Shown: positions 45,486 to 53,135 of the stretch, piece by piece
Layout: each line of letters opens with the position of its first letter
How positions within the stretch are numbered: position 1 is the stretch's first letter
Origin: Cloacibacillus evryensis DSM 19522
GTDB taxonomy: Bacteria; Synergistota; Synergistia; Synergistales; Synergistaceae
Assembly: GCF_000585335.1 (NCBI RefSeq)
Contig: NZ_KK073872.1
Location: 2,843,283 to 2,907,282, forward strand
Length of the DNA: 64,000 bases
Direction: 5' to 3'
The notes under the pieces: generated by a model
What the model saw: only the letters and a program-made list of their open reading frames with translations
Database searches by the model: none
Told to the model about the DNA's origin: nothing
Position numbers and translations under genes: made by a program

Positions 45486-46522
45486 CTGATTCTTTTTCCT
45501 TTATAATCTAATTCGTCACGAATGTATTGCAGGGACATCAGCTTTGACTTAACCTGCTCGACGCGTAAACGTTTCGTATTATTGGAATTGAATTCATAGA
45601 CAGTATTTTCTATTGGCGTACCTATATTGAAGTATTTCTCATAGTTCAAGTCGCGCTTATCGCAGGGGACGCGGAAGAAGTTGCCCATGTCTTCTGCATG
45701 GGCGCATTCTTCTTTGGTCAGGAGGGTCTCGTACATTTTCTCTCCATGGCGGATGCCGATGATCTTTGTCTCAGCGTCGGGGTTGAATAACTCTTTTATC
45801 GCCTGGGCCAGTACCTCTATGGTGCAGGCAGGGGCCTTCTGGACCATGATGTCGCCGTTTGCGGCATGTTCGAAGGCGAATATCACCAGATCCACCGCCT
45901 CTTCAAGGCTCATGATAAAGCGGGTCATGGCAGGTTCGGTGATGGTTATCGGCTGCCCCGCCTTTATCTGCTCCACAAAACGGGGAATGACGGAACCGCG
46001 CGAGGCCATGACGTTGCCGTATCTCGTGCAGCAGATAACGGTTTTATCCTCCGACACGGTGCGTGACTTTGCGACGACGACCTTTTCCATCATGGCTTTG
46101 GATGTGCCCATGGCGTTGATGGGATAGGCGGCCTTATCGGTGGAGAGGCAGATGATCTTTTTCACGCCGTATTCGATGGCGGCAGAGAGGACGTTGCCCG
46201 TGCCGATGACGTTGGTCTTCACCGCCTCAATGGGGAAGAACTCGCAGGAGGGCACCTGTTTCAGAGCGGCTGCATGGAAGATGTAATCTACGCCGTGCAT
46301 GGCGTTCTTGACGCTGTTTATATCGCGCACGTCGCCGATGTAGAATTTTATCTTCTCGTTATTGTGATATTCGGTGCGCATGTCGTCCTGTTTCTTCTCG
46401 TCGCGGGAGAAGATGCGGATTTCTTTTATGTCCGTAGAAAGGAAACGGTCGAGGACCGCGTGACCGAAAGAACCCGTGCCGCCCGTGATTAATAAAATTT
46501 CATTATTAAAATACAGGGACAT
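45482..46522 (-). CDS. fnlA: UDP-GlcNAc 4,6-dehydratase/3,5-epimerase (FnlA/CapE/WbjB type)
   Basis: The 346-aa protein has ILLITGGTGSFGHAVLDRFL, IFSRDEKKQDDMR, FHAAALKQVPSCEFFPIEAV, CLSTDKAAYPINAMGTSKAM, CTRYGNVMASRGSVIP and GIRHGEKMYETLLTKEE, the pattern of soluble CapE/FnlA enzymes that start UDP-L-FucNAc or UDP-L-QuiNAc synthesis. It is distinct from the membrane-bound PglF-type dehydratase at 50.2-52.1 kb. Much of its sequence is GC-richer than that of the neighbouring genes. Confidence 0.88.
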   Translation of the reverse strand: MSLYFNNEILLITGGTGSFGHAVLDRFLSTDIKEIRIFSRDEKKQDDMRTEYHNNEKIKFYIGDVRDINSVKNAMHGVDYIFHAAALKQVPSCEFFPIEAVKTNVIGTGNVLSAAIEYGVKKIICLSTDKAAYPINAMGTSKAMMEKVVVAKSRTVSEDKTVICCTRYGNVMASRGSVIPRFVEQIKAGQPITITEPAMTRFIMSLEEAVDLVIFAFEHAANGDIMVQKAPACTIEVLAQAIKELFNPDAETKIIGIRHGEKMYETLLTKEECAHAEDMGNFFRVPCDKRDLNYEKYFNIGTPIENTVYEFNSNNTKRLRVEQVKSKLMSLQYIRDELDYKGKRIR

Positions 46523-47720
46523 TTCTCTTACTCCTCAATTCGTTTAATTCGTTGTAAAGAGTGGACATAAATACTCTTTTGCTAAAATGATCCGCAAAAT
46601 ACTTGCGGCCATTAGCTCCACAATTTTTGTATCTATCCTTATGGGTGATAAACTCACGCATAGCGTTGCTCATTCCTTGTACATCTCCCGACGGCACACA
46701 GATTCCACAGCCGGATTTTTGAATAACTTCCTTTGCGGGGCCGTCAATCATTCCTATAATTGGTTTTCCTGCCGCCATATAGCCCTGTACTTTTGAGGGG
46801 AGTGTCAGGCCTGTCAAATTATCCGATTTGAGTGAAACAATGCAGGCATCCGCTAATTTATAAAAGTTCGGCATTTCTTCAACCGGACGGCGACCATAAA
46901 AACGGACTTTTTCATCCAGCCCCATATTTGAAACTTTTAGCTTTAACCCGGCAAGGCTTGAGCCGTCGCCCACAATGTGAAGGATAAAGCGCTGCAAATC
47001 CCCTAATGTCGCTACCGCCTCTATGACTTCCTCTAAATTCTGGGCAATTCCAACGTTGCCAAGAAAAATGAAATCTACGGTACTGTCATCAGGAGTGAAA
47101 TTTGCTTCCAGATAATCATCGCTTGCGAACGCAGGAAGATACGATAACTTGTCGGAAGAAATCATGTGCACACGTTCCATGTATGAAACAAAGCTGCTCG
47201 ATTGTGTCAGGATTCGACTACAATCCATGTATATAGAAGTGCTGATTTTTTTGATTATCTGAAAGAAAAAGCTCCTTTCTTTCTTGACAATCAACTTCAT
47301 GGATTCCGGCCAAAGGTCACAACAATAAAGCAGCAACGGAGTTTTATTCTTACGAGCATATTTAATGCCTGGAATAGCCATTAGCACGGGAGAAAGCTGA
47401 TATACGAACACCACGTCAAAATCATCGGGCAATCTTTTTGCCATGAATGTTGCCGATATACAATAACTGAGGTAATTGACAGCAAGCCCTAGCGTCCCTT
47501 TGCGGCGGCCAATTTCAAAACAACGAATAACATGAACGCCGTTGATGATTTCATCACGCTTTTGCCCATACTTATACTCGTCAGGAATAATCCCTGACGG
47601 ATAATTTGGGAGCCCTGTGATAACTGTTACATCATTTCCGTCATGTGCCAGTTGCTCACAAATGTCGTTGATCTGAAAATTTTCCGGATAATAGTATTGA
47701 CAGAAGACAAGGATTTTCAT
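46506..47720 (-). CDS. WbuB-like GT4 glycosyltransferase
   Basis: The 404-aa protein starts MKILVFCQYYYPENFQINDI and has GLPNYPSGIIPDEYKY, LLYCCDLWPESMKLIVKKER, FLGNVGIAQNLEEVIEAVAT, VGDGSSLAGLKLKVSNMGL, VRFYGRRPVEEMPNFYKLAD and LPSKVQGYMAAGKPIIGMI. WbuB-family enzymes transfer L-FucNAc or a related sugar to the lipid-linked first sugar, which fits the adjacent FnlA-like pathway. Confidence 0.85.
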   Translation of the reverse strand: MKILVFCQYYYPENFQINDICEQLAHDGNDVTVITGLPNYPSGIIPDEYKYGQKRDEIINGVHVIRCFEIGRRKGTLGLAVNYLSYCISATFMAKRLPDDFDVVFVYQLSPVLMAIPGIKYARKNKTPLLLYCCDLWPESMKLIVKKERSFFFQIIKKISTSIYMDCSRILTQSSSFVSYMERVHMISSDKLSYLPAFASDDYLEANFTPDDSTVDFIFLGNVGIAQNLEEVIEAVATLGDLQRFILHIVGDGSSLAGLKLKVSNMGLDEKVRFYGRRPVEEMPNFYKLADACIVSLKSDNLTGLTLPSKVQGYMAAGKPIIGMIDGPAKEVIQKSGCGICVPSGDVQGMSNAMREFITHKDRYKNCGANGRKYFADHFSKRVFMSTLYNELNELRSKRNVPVF

Positions 47721-48391
47721 TCTCTTGGCATTCCTTGTGTTTTATTAAAATTAGCATCGCAGGTAAAATCAGATTTTCCTTGTTCTCTTTGCTTTGCCAT
47801 AATAACACCCGTGCCGCCTTCTACGACGCCCTCTTTTTTCAGTACGCAGGCGATGGTACCGATGAAGCATTTGCAGTCGAAGAGGAAGCTCATTTTCTTT
47901 ACGTATTCGCCGTCGTATCTGGCCTTTACCTCTATCGGCAGTTCGTCGCGGCCGTTTATCTGCGCCCAGCCGGTTAGGCCGGGGCGGATGTCGTTGGCTC
48001 CGTATTTGTCGCGTTCGGCGATGAGGTCGTACTGGTTCCAGAGCGCGGGGCGCGGGCCGATGACGGACATTTGCCCTACTAGTATATTTATTATCTGTGG
48101 TAATTCGTCTAAACTCGTTTTGCGCAGAAACTTTCCTGTCTTTGTGATATAGGCATCAGGATTGGACAGCAGATGAGTCGGCATATCCTTTGGCGTGTCT
48201 ATTCTCATCGTCCTGAATTTATAGATGTCGAAGTATGACTTGTGTATACCGAAACGTTTCTGCTTGAAAAGGACGGGGCCGGACGAATCCAGTTTTATTG
48301 CCGCTATGACGGCAATAAAGACAGGGGAGAGGAACAGCAACCCTAACAGTGAAAGGACAATATCCAGCGCGCGTTTGATCGGCATATACAT
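47717..48391 (-). CDS. Initiating phosphoglycosyl transferase (PglC/WcaJ family)
   Basis: The protein starts MYMPIKRALDIVLSLLGLLF with one reentrant N-terminal helix, then KFRTMR, TSLDELPQIINILVGQMSVI, GPRPALWNQYDLI and RPGLTGWAQINGRDELP, the small monotopic PGT pattern. It moves a sugar phosphate from a UDP-sugar to undecaprenyl phosphate, the first membrane step of the repeat unit. The ATG at 48391 lies 9 bases after AGGAG; longer frames up to 48439 lack support. The PglF-like gene upstream may make its substrate. Confidence 0.88.
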   Translation of the reverse strand: MYMPIKRALDIVLSLLGLLFLSPVFIAVIAAIKLDSSGPVLFKQKRFGIHKSYFDIYKFRTMRIDTPKDMPTHLLSNPDAYITKTGKFLRKTSLDELPQIINILVGQMSVIGPRPALWNQYDLIAERDKYGANDIRPGLTGWAQINGRDELPIEVKARYDGEYVKKMSFLFDCKCFIGTIACVLKKEGVVEGGTGVIMAKQREQGKSDFTCDANFNKTQGMPRE

Positions 48392-48461
48392 TTTCCACAT
48401 CTCCTTTCTACATAACATATTTTTGCTGCTAAGCTGCATTAAATTTTTATATTCCTAGATA

Positions 48462-48641
48462 TGCTTATAATCTTTATAAACCAGTTGACACTGGCACAAC
48501 CTACAAAACTTCTAAAGGCCTTTTCTATCACGCATATTCTAAACGATGTTTTTACTTTTTCATAGCTATATTTTGCCAATGACGCGTTATTTTTCTCATT
48601 ATCATCTATTATATTTCTCATTGATTCTCTGCCAATGGAGG
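48462..48641 (-). other. Possible 60-aa remnant ORF in AT-rich DNA
   Basis: An ORF whose product starts MRNIIDDNEKNNASLAKYSY and ends in IKIISISRNIKI lies between the PGT and the degenerate repeat. It is AT-rich, has no clear ribosome site, and matches nothing I know. It may be the residue of a polysaccharide gene. Low support. Confidence 0.25.
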
Positions 48642-48807
48642 TCAACACTCCTTCAGCCGAGAAACGATTCGGCACACCATGCGTGCTAAGGAAATTCCTA
48701 TTGTCCGCTTCGCGGACAGCACGCAAGGCGCGTCTCGCCGCAAGACCGGCGGACGAGCCAGTCTTTATCAGGAGGAAGGCTTAGAGGCATAAACACGCTA
48801 TTTATCG
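48638..48807. repeat. Degenerate copy C of core repeat R
   Basis: GGTCAACACTCCTTC at 48640-48654 and GAGGAAGGCTTAGAGGCATA at 48762-48790, followed by AAACACGCTATTTATCG, match blocks of copies A and B in the same order. Between them hairpins with different arms occur (GTCCGC/GCGGAC, GCGTGC/GCACGC). No E module is recognisable. Copy C accounts for most of the gap between the PGT and the regulator. Confidence 0.6.
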
Positions 48808-48863
48808 TTTTTCTGAATATTAGCTGACACGTGTGCAGCCTGGCCTGATTTTTATATTGTCTG

Positions 48864-49148
48864 TTACAAAGTTTCATCCTTATCCTCAGCTAACGTCAGG
48901 GATTCGCCGCTTAACAGATTCCGTCCTTTGTCGGTGAGCCTGTATTTCTGCAGGCGGCTGCGCGGCGTTTCTGGTATTGTAAATGCAAGGATTCCATCTC
49001 TGTTCATCTCTCGAACAAGCCGTTTCAAGTGACCGGAGGGCTGTTTTTGTCCGAATTTTGCCGCTATCTCGGAAACTGATACCGGCCCTTGCTTGCAAAG
49101 GCGCATTATGTAAAACTTTGGGGGGCCATCTATTTGCAGCTGATTAAG
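48864..49148 (-). pseudogene. Winged-helix C-terminal domain, out of frame with the AlbA-type regulator
   Basis: From just after the 11-bp repeats, a second frame reads GLNQLQIDGPPKFYIMRLCK, VSVSEIAAKFGQKQPSGHLK, RLVREMNRDGILAFTIPETP and RLQKYRLTDKGRNLLSG, a winged-helix domain as usually found at the C-terminus of Schlafen/AlbA-type ATP-binding proteins. It is in the wrong frame with four repeats; deletion of one repeat, or gain of two, would join it to the main protein without a stop. ATG 49106 could start it separately, but no ribosome site is obvious. Confidence 0.7.
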
Positions 49149-50242
49149 TCCTGACTCGGCCCCGACTCGGCCCTGACTCGGCCTCGACTCGGCCCCGCTT
49201 TATCCGCAATCAGCCATTCACGGTTTCTTTGATCGGCATCGTCAAAAGAATCGTTTTGTCTTTTATCGATATAATTAACATTAGGCATCATAACGGTAAA
49301 ATAAGATGACTCAGAGTAGAACAATGGTTTTCTTCCCATCCGTTCATAGGCTCTGAGTATGCGCGTTATCCCGCTTCCCCGGCGTTCCATAAGATGCATG
49401 CGGTGGAATAGGTCGGAGATGATTATATTTCTGCGCAATGAGGGGACATGGTTGAGATCCAGTTCCTGAATTAGATGCCCTTCCGGCATTCCTCCGGGAG
49501 AAGTGATTTCCAATCTGTCGTCATACATATCAATATGAATTTCAGAGCCTATTATCTGATAGTCACGGTGCATAAGGGCATTGATCAGCGCTTCGCGCAC
49601 GGCTGCCTGAGGATAGTCAGGACGTTCCTCGCGCGTCATTCCCATGATGCTCCATTTGTTCTTTGAATTATTCTTTACAAAGGTCTCCGCATTCTCCAGC
49701 AGATAAAGAAGATTTCCATAATATTCTTTGTCATCAAGGGCATCGTCACCAATAGTTCCCTTTGTCGATCCGTTCCAGCGAGTACAAAAAACAGACGAAT
49801 GTCTATATGGGGCCTGATCCGAGAAGAGGACGCCGGCGTTGGTCAAAAAACCGCTTCTATAATCAAGCAAGCCAAAAGAGACCAAATCGCGTTCAGGCTC
49901 AAAATCAGTCGCAGTCTTGATTTTGTATGACGCGGCCAGTGCCAGAAAATTGAGCTCATTCGACTTATAAGCGCTTGGATAACTGTCATAAGTTCTGTTT
50001 TGTCCCTTTAGGGTCAAAGACATGAGCATGTGTCTCGGGCAGGGAATGGATTGATTGCCCTGACGTACATAAGCGATATTATTTCCATCGCTTGTGTAAA
50101 AATATGGGGTATCCGTTCCACTCCCGCCGCACGTGTTGGCAAAGGCAGATACTGACTTTAGCCAACTTCTGACTTTTTTCTCCTCAAGAGCCTCTTTAAA
50201 TTCTATGGCGGAATCTTCGGCTTTTGAATAATCCGGGATCAT
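49130..50242 (-). CDS. AlbA_2/Schlafen-type ATP-binding putative regulator (truncated state)
   Basis: The 370-aa protein has an N-terminal AlbA_2 domain (DSAIEFKEALEEKKVRSWLK, SVSAFANTCGG), then TDTPYFYTSDGNNIAYVRQG and a GHKL-like C-terminal part (PQAAVREALINALMHRDYQI, DDRLEITSPGGMPEG, SLRRNIIISDLFHRMHLMER, RGSGITRIL). About 60 residues of the AlbA_2 core seem deleted between FANTCGG and TDTPYFY. It ends in a short tail coded by four 11-bp repeats (GRVRAESGPSQDLISCK). Its ATG overlaps the stop of the PglF-like gene (ATGA), so it is made with polysaccharide proteins. Confidence 0.85.
   Translation of the reverse strand: MIPDYSKAEDSAIEFKEALEEKKVRSWLKSVSAFANTCGGSGTDTPYFYTSDGNNIAYVRQGNQSIPCPRHMLMSLTLKGQNRTYDSYPSAYKSNELNFLALAASYKIKTATDFEPERDLVSFGLLDYRSGFLTNAGVLFSDQAPYRHSSVFCTRWNGSTKGTIGDDALDDKEYYGNLLYLLENAETFVKNNSKNKWSIMGMTREERPDYPQAAVREALINALMHRDYQIIGSEIHIDMYDDRLEITSPGGMPEGHLIQELDLNHVPSLRRNIIISDLFHRMHLMERRGSGITRILRAYERMGRKPLFYSESSYFTVMMPNVNYIDKRQNDSFDDADQRNREWLIADKAGPSRGRVRAESGPSQDLISCK
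49149..49192. repeat. Four 11-bp tandem repeats in the regulator gene
   Basis: TCCTGACTCGG, CCCCGACTCGG, CCCTGACTCGG and CCTCGACTCGG follow directly one after another on the + strand. As 11 is not a multiple of three, each change of copy number shifts the frame of the - strand gene, the usual structure of a slipped-strand phase switch. Confidence 0.9.
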
Positions 50243-52101
50243 TGTTGTTTTCCTTCGCAGCCTAAGCTCAATATCTTAGCTTTGATTTTCGCTGTGTCTT
50301 CACCGTATTTTCCGCATATCATATCGCGCACCGTCTCAAGAATGGTGTCCTTTTCCGGAGTCAGCTTGGCCCTGAATATCTTTTTGTGCGCGGTCACGTC
50401 CACATGGTTGGGGTCGTAGAAGAGTTCTTCATAGAGCTTTTCACCGGGGCGGATGCCGGTGTATTTTATCTGGATGTCTTTATGCGGTTCGTAGCCGTGG
50501 AGGCGGATCAATGTCTCAGCCATTTCGGATATTTTCACCGGCGCTCCCATGTCGAGGACGAAGAGCTCGCCTCCCTCTCCCATGGCTCCTGCCTGGAGGA
50601 CGAGGCTGACGGCTTCCGGTATCAGCATGAAGTAACGCTTCATATCGGGATGGGTGACGGTTACCGGGCCGCCGGCGGCTATCTGGCGCTCGAATTTCGG
50701 CACCACGCTGCCGCGGCTGCCCAACACGTTGCCGAAGCGCACGGCCATGTACTTGGTAGACGGATATTCATGCTGGGCTGATAGCAGCAGACGCTCGGCG
50801 GCGCGCTTCGTCGCCCCCATCACGCTGGTGGGATGTACCGCCTTGTCGGTGGAGATCATCACAAAGCGCTCTACGCTGTTTTTACCGGCCAGCGTCGCAA
50901 TATTCCACGTCCCGAAGGCGTTGACGCGCAATGCTTCACGCGGGTTGTCTTCCATCAGCGGCACGTGTTTGTGGGCCCCGGCGTGGAAGATCGTCTGCGG
51001 CCGGTGTTTTTCAAAGACCATTTTCATGGTCGTCTCATCAGCGACATCGGCTATCACCGGTATGACGGGTATCGTTATACCCTCGTCGCGCAGAGACTCA
51101 AGGAGCAAGTATATCGATTGTTCCCCGTGGCCGAGGGCCACCAACGCTCTGGGGCCGCGCGCCAGCACCTGGCGGCATATTTCGGAGCCGATGGAACCGC
51201 CGGCCCCCGTTACCATAACTATTTTATCTTTGATGATGGCGGCGATGTTTTCGTTGTCCAGCTTGATCGGGTCGCGGCGCAGAAGGTCCTCAAGGTTCAC
51301 GGAGCGCAGTCTGCTGACGCTGACCTGCCCGTCGGCGAGTGTCAGCAGGCTCGGCAGCACGCGGACGGTGACATTCTCTTTACTGAGTATATCCACATAT
51401 TCCTGCATCTGCGCTCCGGTAGCCGACGGGATCGCTATCAGCACGGTATCTATCGCACAGCGCTTGATTATCGTGGAAAGGTCTTTTTTGGTTCCCAGGA
51501 CTTTTAACGAGGCGACGGACATATCTTTTAAAGTGGGGTCGTCGTCGATGAACCCAATGGGATCCATGGTGGTGGAGTTTCTGCGAAGATCTCGCGCCAT
51601 CAGCGTACCGGCCTCCCCCGCTCCGACAATGAGCACGCGCTGCACCGCAACATCATGAGGACAGCGGTTTACCGCGGCGAGCCGCCACATGGCGCGCACG
51701 CCTGTCATGAACATGACCGCGAGCAATATAAATATCAGGAAAGAGGAACGCGGCACGGTGACTATGCGCGTAAAGTAGTTGAGCATGACGAAAGCGACGA
51801 CGCCGATCCAGTACCAGCGTGCGAAACGTGCGTATTCCTCGACGCTGGCGCGCGTCCAGACCACGGTATAAGTCTTGCCGACGAACAGAGCCGAAATTAT
51901 GACCAGAGAAAAGGCCAGCACCGTCATCAGGAAGTCGTGGAAATACTTCATGCCCAGAAGGTAGGAAAGCCTCATGGAGTATCCGACAAAAACGGCTCCG
52001 ACAAGGCAGACGATATCCACCAGCAGCACGCGGCGGTTGCGCAAGCCGAACCAGAGGATCATTTGCAGCATCTTTCTGTATAGGGGGTCGCCCTTCAGCA
52101 T
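50239..52101 (-). CDS. PglF/CapD/WbpM-type membrane UDP-GlcNAc C6-dehydratase
   Basis: The 620-aa protein has four N-terminal membrane helices (to about residue 135), a first Rossmann domain (VLIVGAGEAGTLMARDLRRN) and a C-terminal SDR dehydratase domain (VMVTGAGGSIGSEICRQVL, FHAGAHKHVPLMEDNPREAL, MISTDKAVHPTSVMGATKRA, VRFGNVLGSRGSVVP, GIRPGEKLYEELF). STDK replaces the usual SYK order as in this family. It makes UDP-4-keto-6-deoxy-GlcNAc, probably for the sugar loaded by the PGT. Confidence 0.92.
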   Translation of the reverse strand: MLKGDPLYRKMLQMILWFGLRNRRVLLVDIVCLVGAVFVGYSMRLSYLLGMKYFHDFLMTVLAFSLVIISALFVGKTYTVVWTRASVEEYARFARWYWIGVVAFVMLNYFTRIVTVPRSSFLIFILLAVMFMTGVRAMWRLAAVNRCPHDVAVQRVLIVGAGEAGTLMARDLRRNSTTMDPIGFIDDDPTLKDMSVASLKVLGTKKDLSTIIKRCAIDTVLIAIPSATGAQMQEYVDILSKENVTVRVLPSLLTLADGQVSVSRLRSVNLEDLLRRDPIKLDNENIAAIIKDKIVMVTGAGGSIGSEICRQVLARGPRALVALGHGEQSIYLLLESLRDEGITIPVIPVIADVADETTMKMVFEKHRPQTIFHAGAHKHVPLMEDNPREALRVNAFGTWNIATLAGKNSVERFVMISTDKAVHPTSVMGATKRAAERLLLSAQHEYPSTKYMAVRFGNVLGSRGSVVPKFERQIAAGGPVTVTHPDMKRYFMLIPEAVSLVLQAGAMGEGGELFVLDMGAPVKISEMAETLIRLHGYEPHKDIQIKYTGIRPGEKLYEELFYDPNHVDVTAHKKIFRAKLTPEKDTILETVRDMICGKYGEDTAKIKAKILSLGCEGKQQ

Positions 52102-52103
52102 GA

Positions 52104-52994
52104 CTACACTTTTTTAAAGCCGATCAGTTTTTTGAGAAGGGCTTTTTTCTGCGCCGTCACCGGGTCGTTTTCACATGATTTCCAGAAATGGCGCGCAAAG
52201 GCAAGCGTTACGGCGCAGAAGAGCCCCAGCAGCGTGGAAAGCGCGACGATCTTTCCCCGGCCCTGCGGAGCTTTTTCGTCCGGAATAGAGGCCGGAGATA
52301 TCAGCTGCAGGACGACAGGGCTTTTATCTTTTATTTTTTTATTTTCGTCATACTGGGAAATGATCGTGTACAACTCAAGCACGGAAGCCATTTTTGATGT
52401 ATCGTTCTGCGGCGTCTCCAGTTTTTGTATTTCGTCAAATTTATCTTTGATAGTTTTCTCGAGGAAGGCATTCTTATCCGTTATCGCGGCGGATACCCCC
52501 ATCTTCTGGAGGGCCGCGTTTGTCTTCTCGTATATAAAATCCGCAATTTTCATGGCCTTATCCGGTGCGTCCGCTTTTACTTCCAGAGTTACGACACCGT
52601 TTTTATCCGCGTCTACTTTAATATCTTTCTCAAGCTCTCTGCGCGCGGCTATCTTCGACACAGCTTTGCCGTCTTTATTCATGAGCTTGAATTCGTCGAT
52701 GACGGCGTCCATCATCGCGTTGCTGACAATGATGCCGTTCACGATGTTGGCCGGCATATAGACGGAAAACTCCCCTTTATCGATTACATTTGAGGAGATA
52801 GGCATCATCTGTACTTCACTGCTGTACTTTGGCACGGTGAAGAATATCGCGTATGCCAGGCCGGCCAATGCAAATAAAATAGTCGCAGCGGCTATCAGCC
52901 TTTTCTGTTCCGCAAGGACTATCAGGATGTCCAGCATAGACATTTCATCGCCGTCGTCTTCAGGAAGCATTTCCATATTTTTGTAGTTATCCAT
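52104..52994 (-). CDS. wzz: Wzz-like chain-length determinant
   Basis: The 296-aa protein has an N-terminal acidic cytoplasmic part (EDDGDEMSMLDILIVLAEQK), a first membrane helix (about 32-52, IAAATILFALAGLAYAIFF), a periplasmic coiled-coil region and a second helix near residues 245-265 preceded by the Pro-rich LISPASIPDEKAPQGRGK, the Wzz layout. It sets O-chain length with the polymerase. It is first in the - strand operon; GGGGG precedes its ATG and the PglF-like gene follows after 2 bases. Confidence 0.9.
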   Translation of the reverse strand: MDNYKNMEMLPEDDGDEMSMLDILIVLAEQKRLIAAATILFALAGLAYAIFFTVPKYSSEVQMMPISSNVIDKGEFSVYMPANIVNGIIVSNAMMDAVIDEFKLMNKDGKAVSKIAARRELEKDIKVDADKNGVVTLEVKADAPDKAMKIADFIYEKTNAALQKMGVSAAITDKNAFLEKTIKDKFDEIQKLETPQNDTSKMASVLELYTIISQYDENKKIKDKSPVVLQLISPASIPDEKAPQGRGKIVALSTLLGLFCAVTLAFARHFWKSCENDPVTAQKKALLKKLIGFKKV

Positions 52995-53044
52995 TATTTA
53001 CCCCCGCTACAAAATGTAATTCGTATTTGTATGTAATAAAAAGG

Positions 53045-53077
53045 CATGTCATTAACGATATTACTGCTAATGACATG
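53045..53077. promoter_or_regulatory. Inverted repeat in the wzz leader
   Basis: CATGTCATTA (53045-53054) and TAATGACATG (53068-53077) form a perfect 10-bp inverted repeat around 13 bases, just downstream of the predicted wzz promoter on the - strand. It could be an operator or a 5' leader hairpin. Confidence 0.55.
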
Positions 53078-53088
53078 TTATCTGGGAT

Positions 53089-53098
53089 ATTATAGCAT
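53089..53098 (-). promoter_or_regulatory. Extended -10 promoter for the wzz operon
   Basis: Read on the - strand the sequence is ATGCTATAAT, an extended -10 identical to the motifs at 8118 and 30868. It lies about 95 bases before the wzz start. The -35 region is weak. Confidence 0.6.
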
Positions 53099-53135
53099 AG
53101 CTACACGTAAAATTTGGAATATATTTTCTGCGGCA

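Noticed and set aside
48439-48726. 95-aa ORF on the - strand upstream of the PGT
   Set aside because: Its N-terminal third crosses the degenerate repeat copy C and it lacks a ribosome site; only the AT-rich 60-codon part might be a remnant.
49149-49192. CRISPR-like array
   Set aside because: The four 11-bp units are contiguous without spacers and lie inside a coding frame; no cas genes are present.
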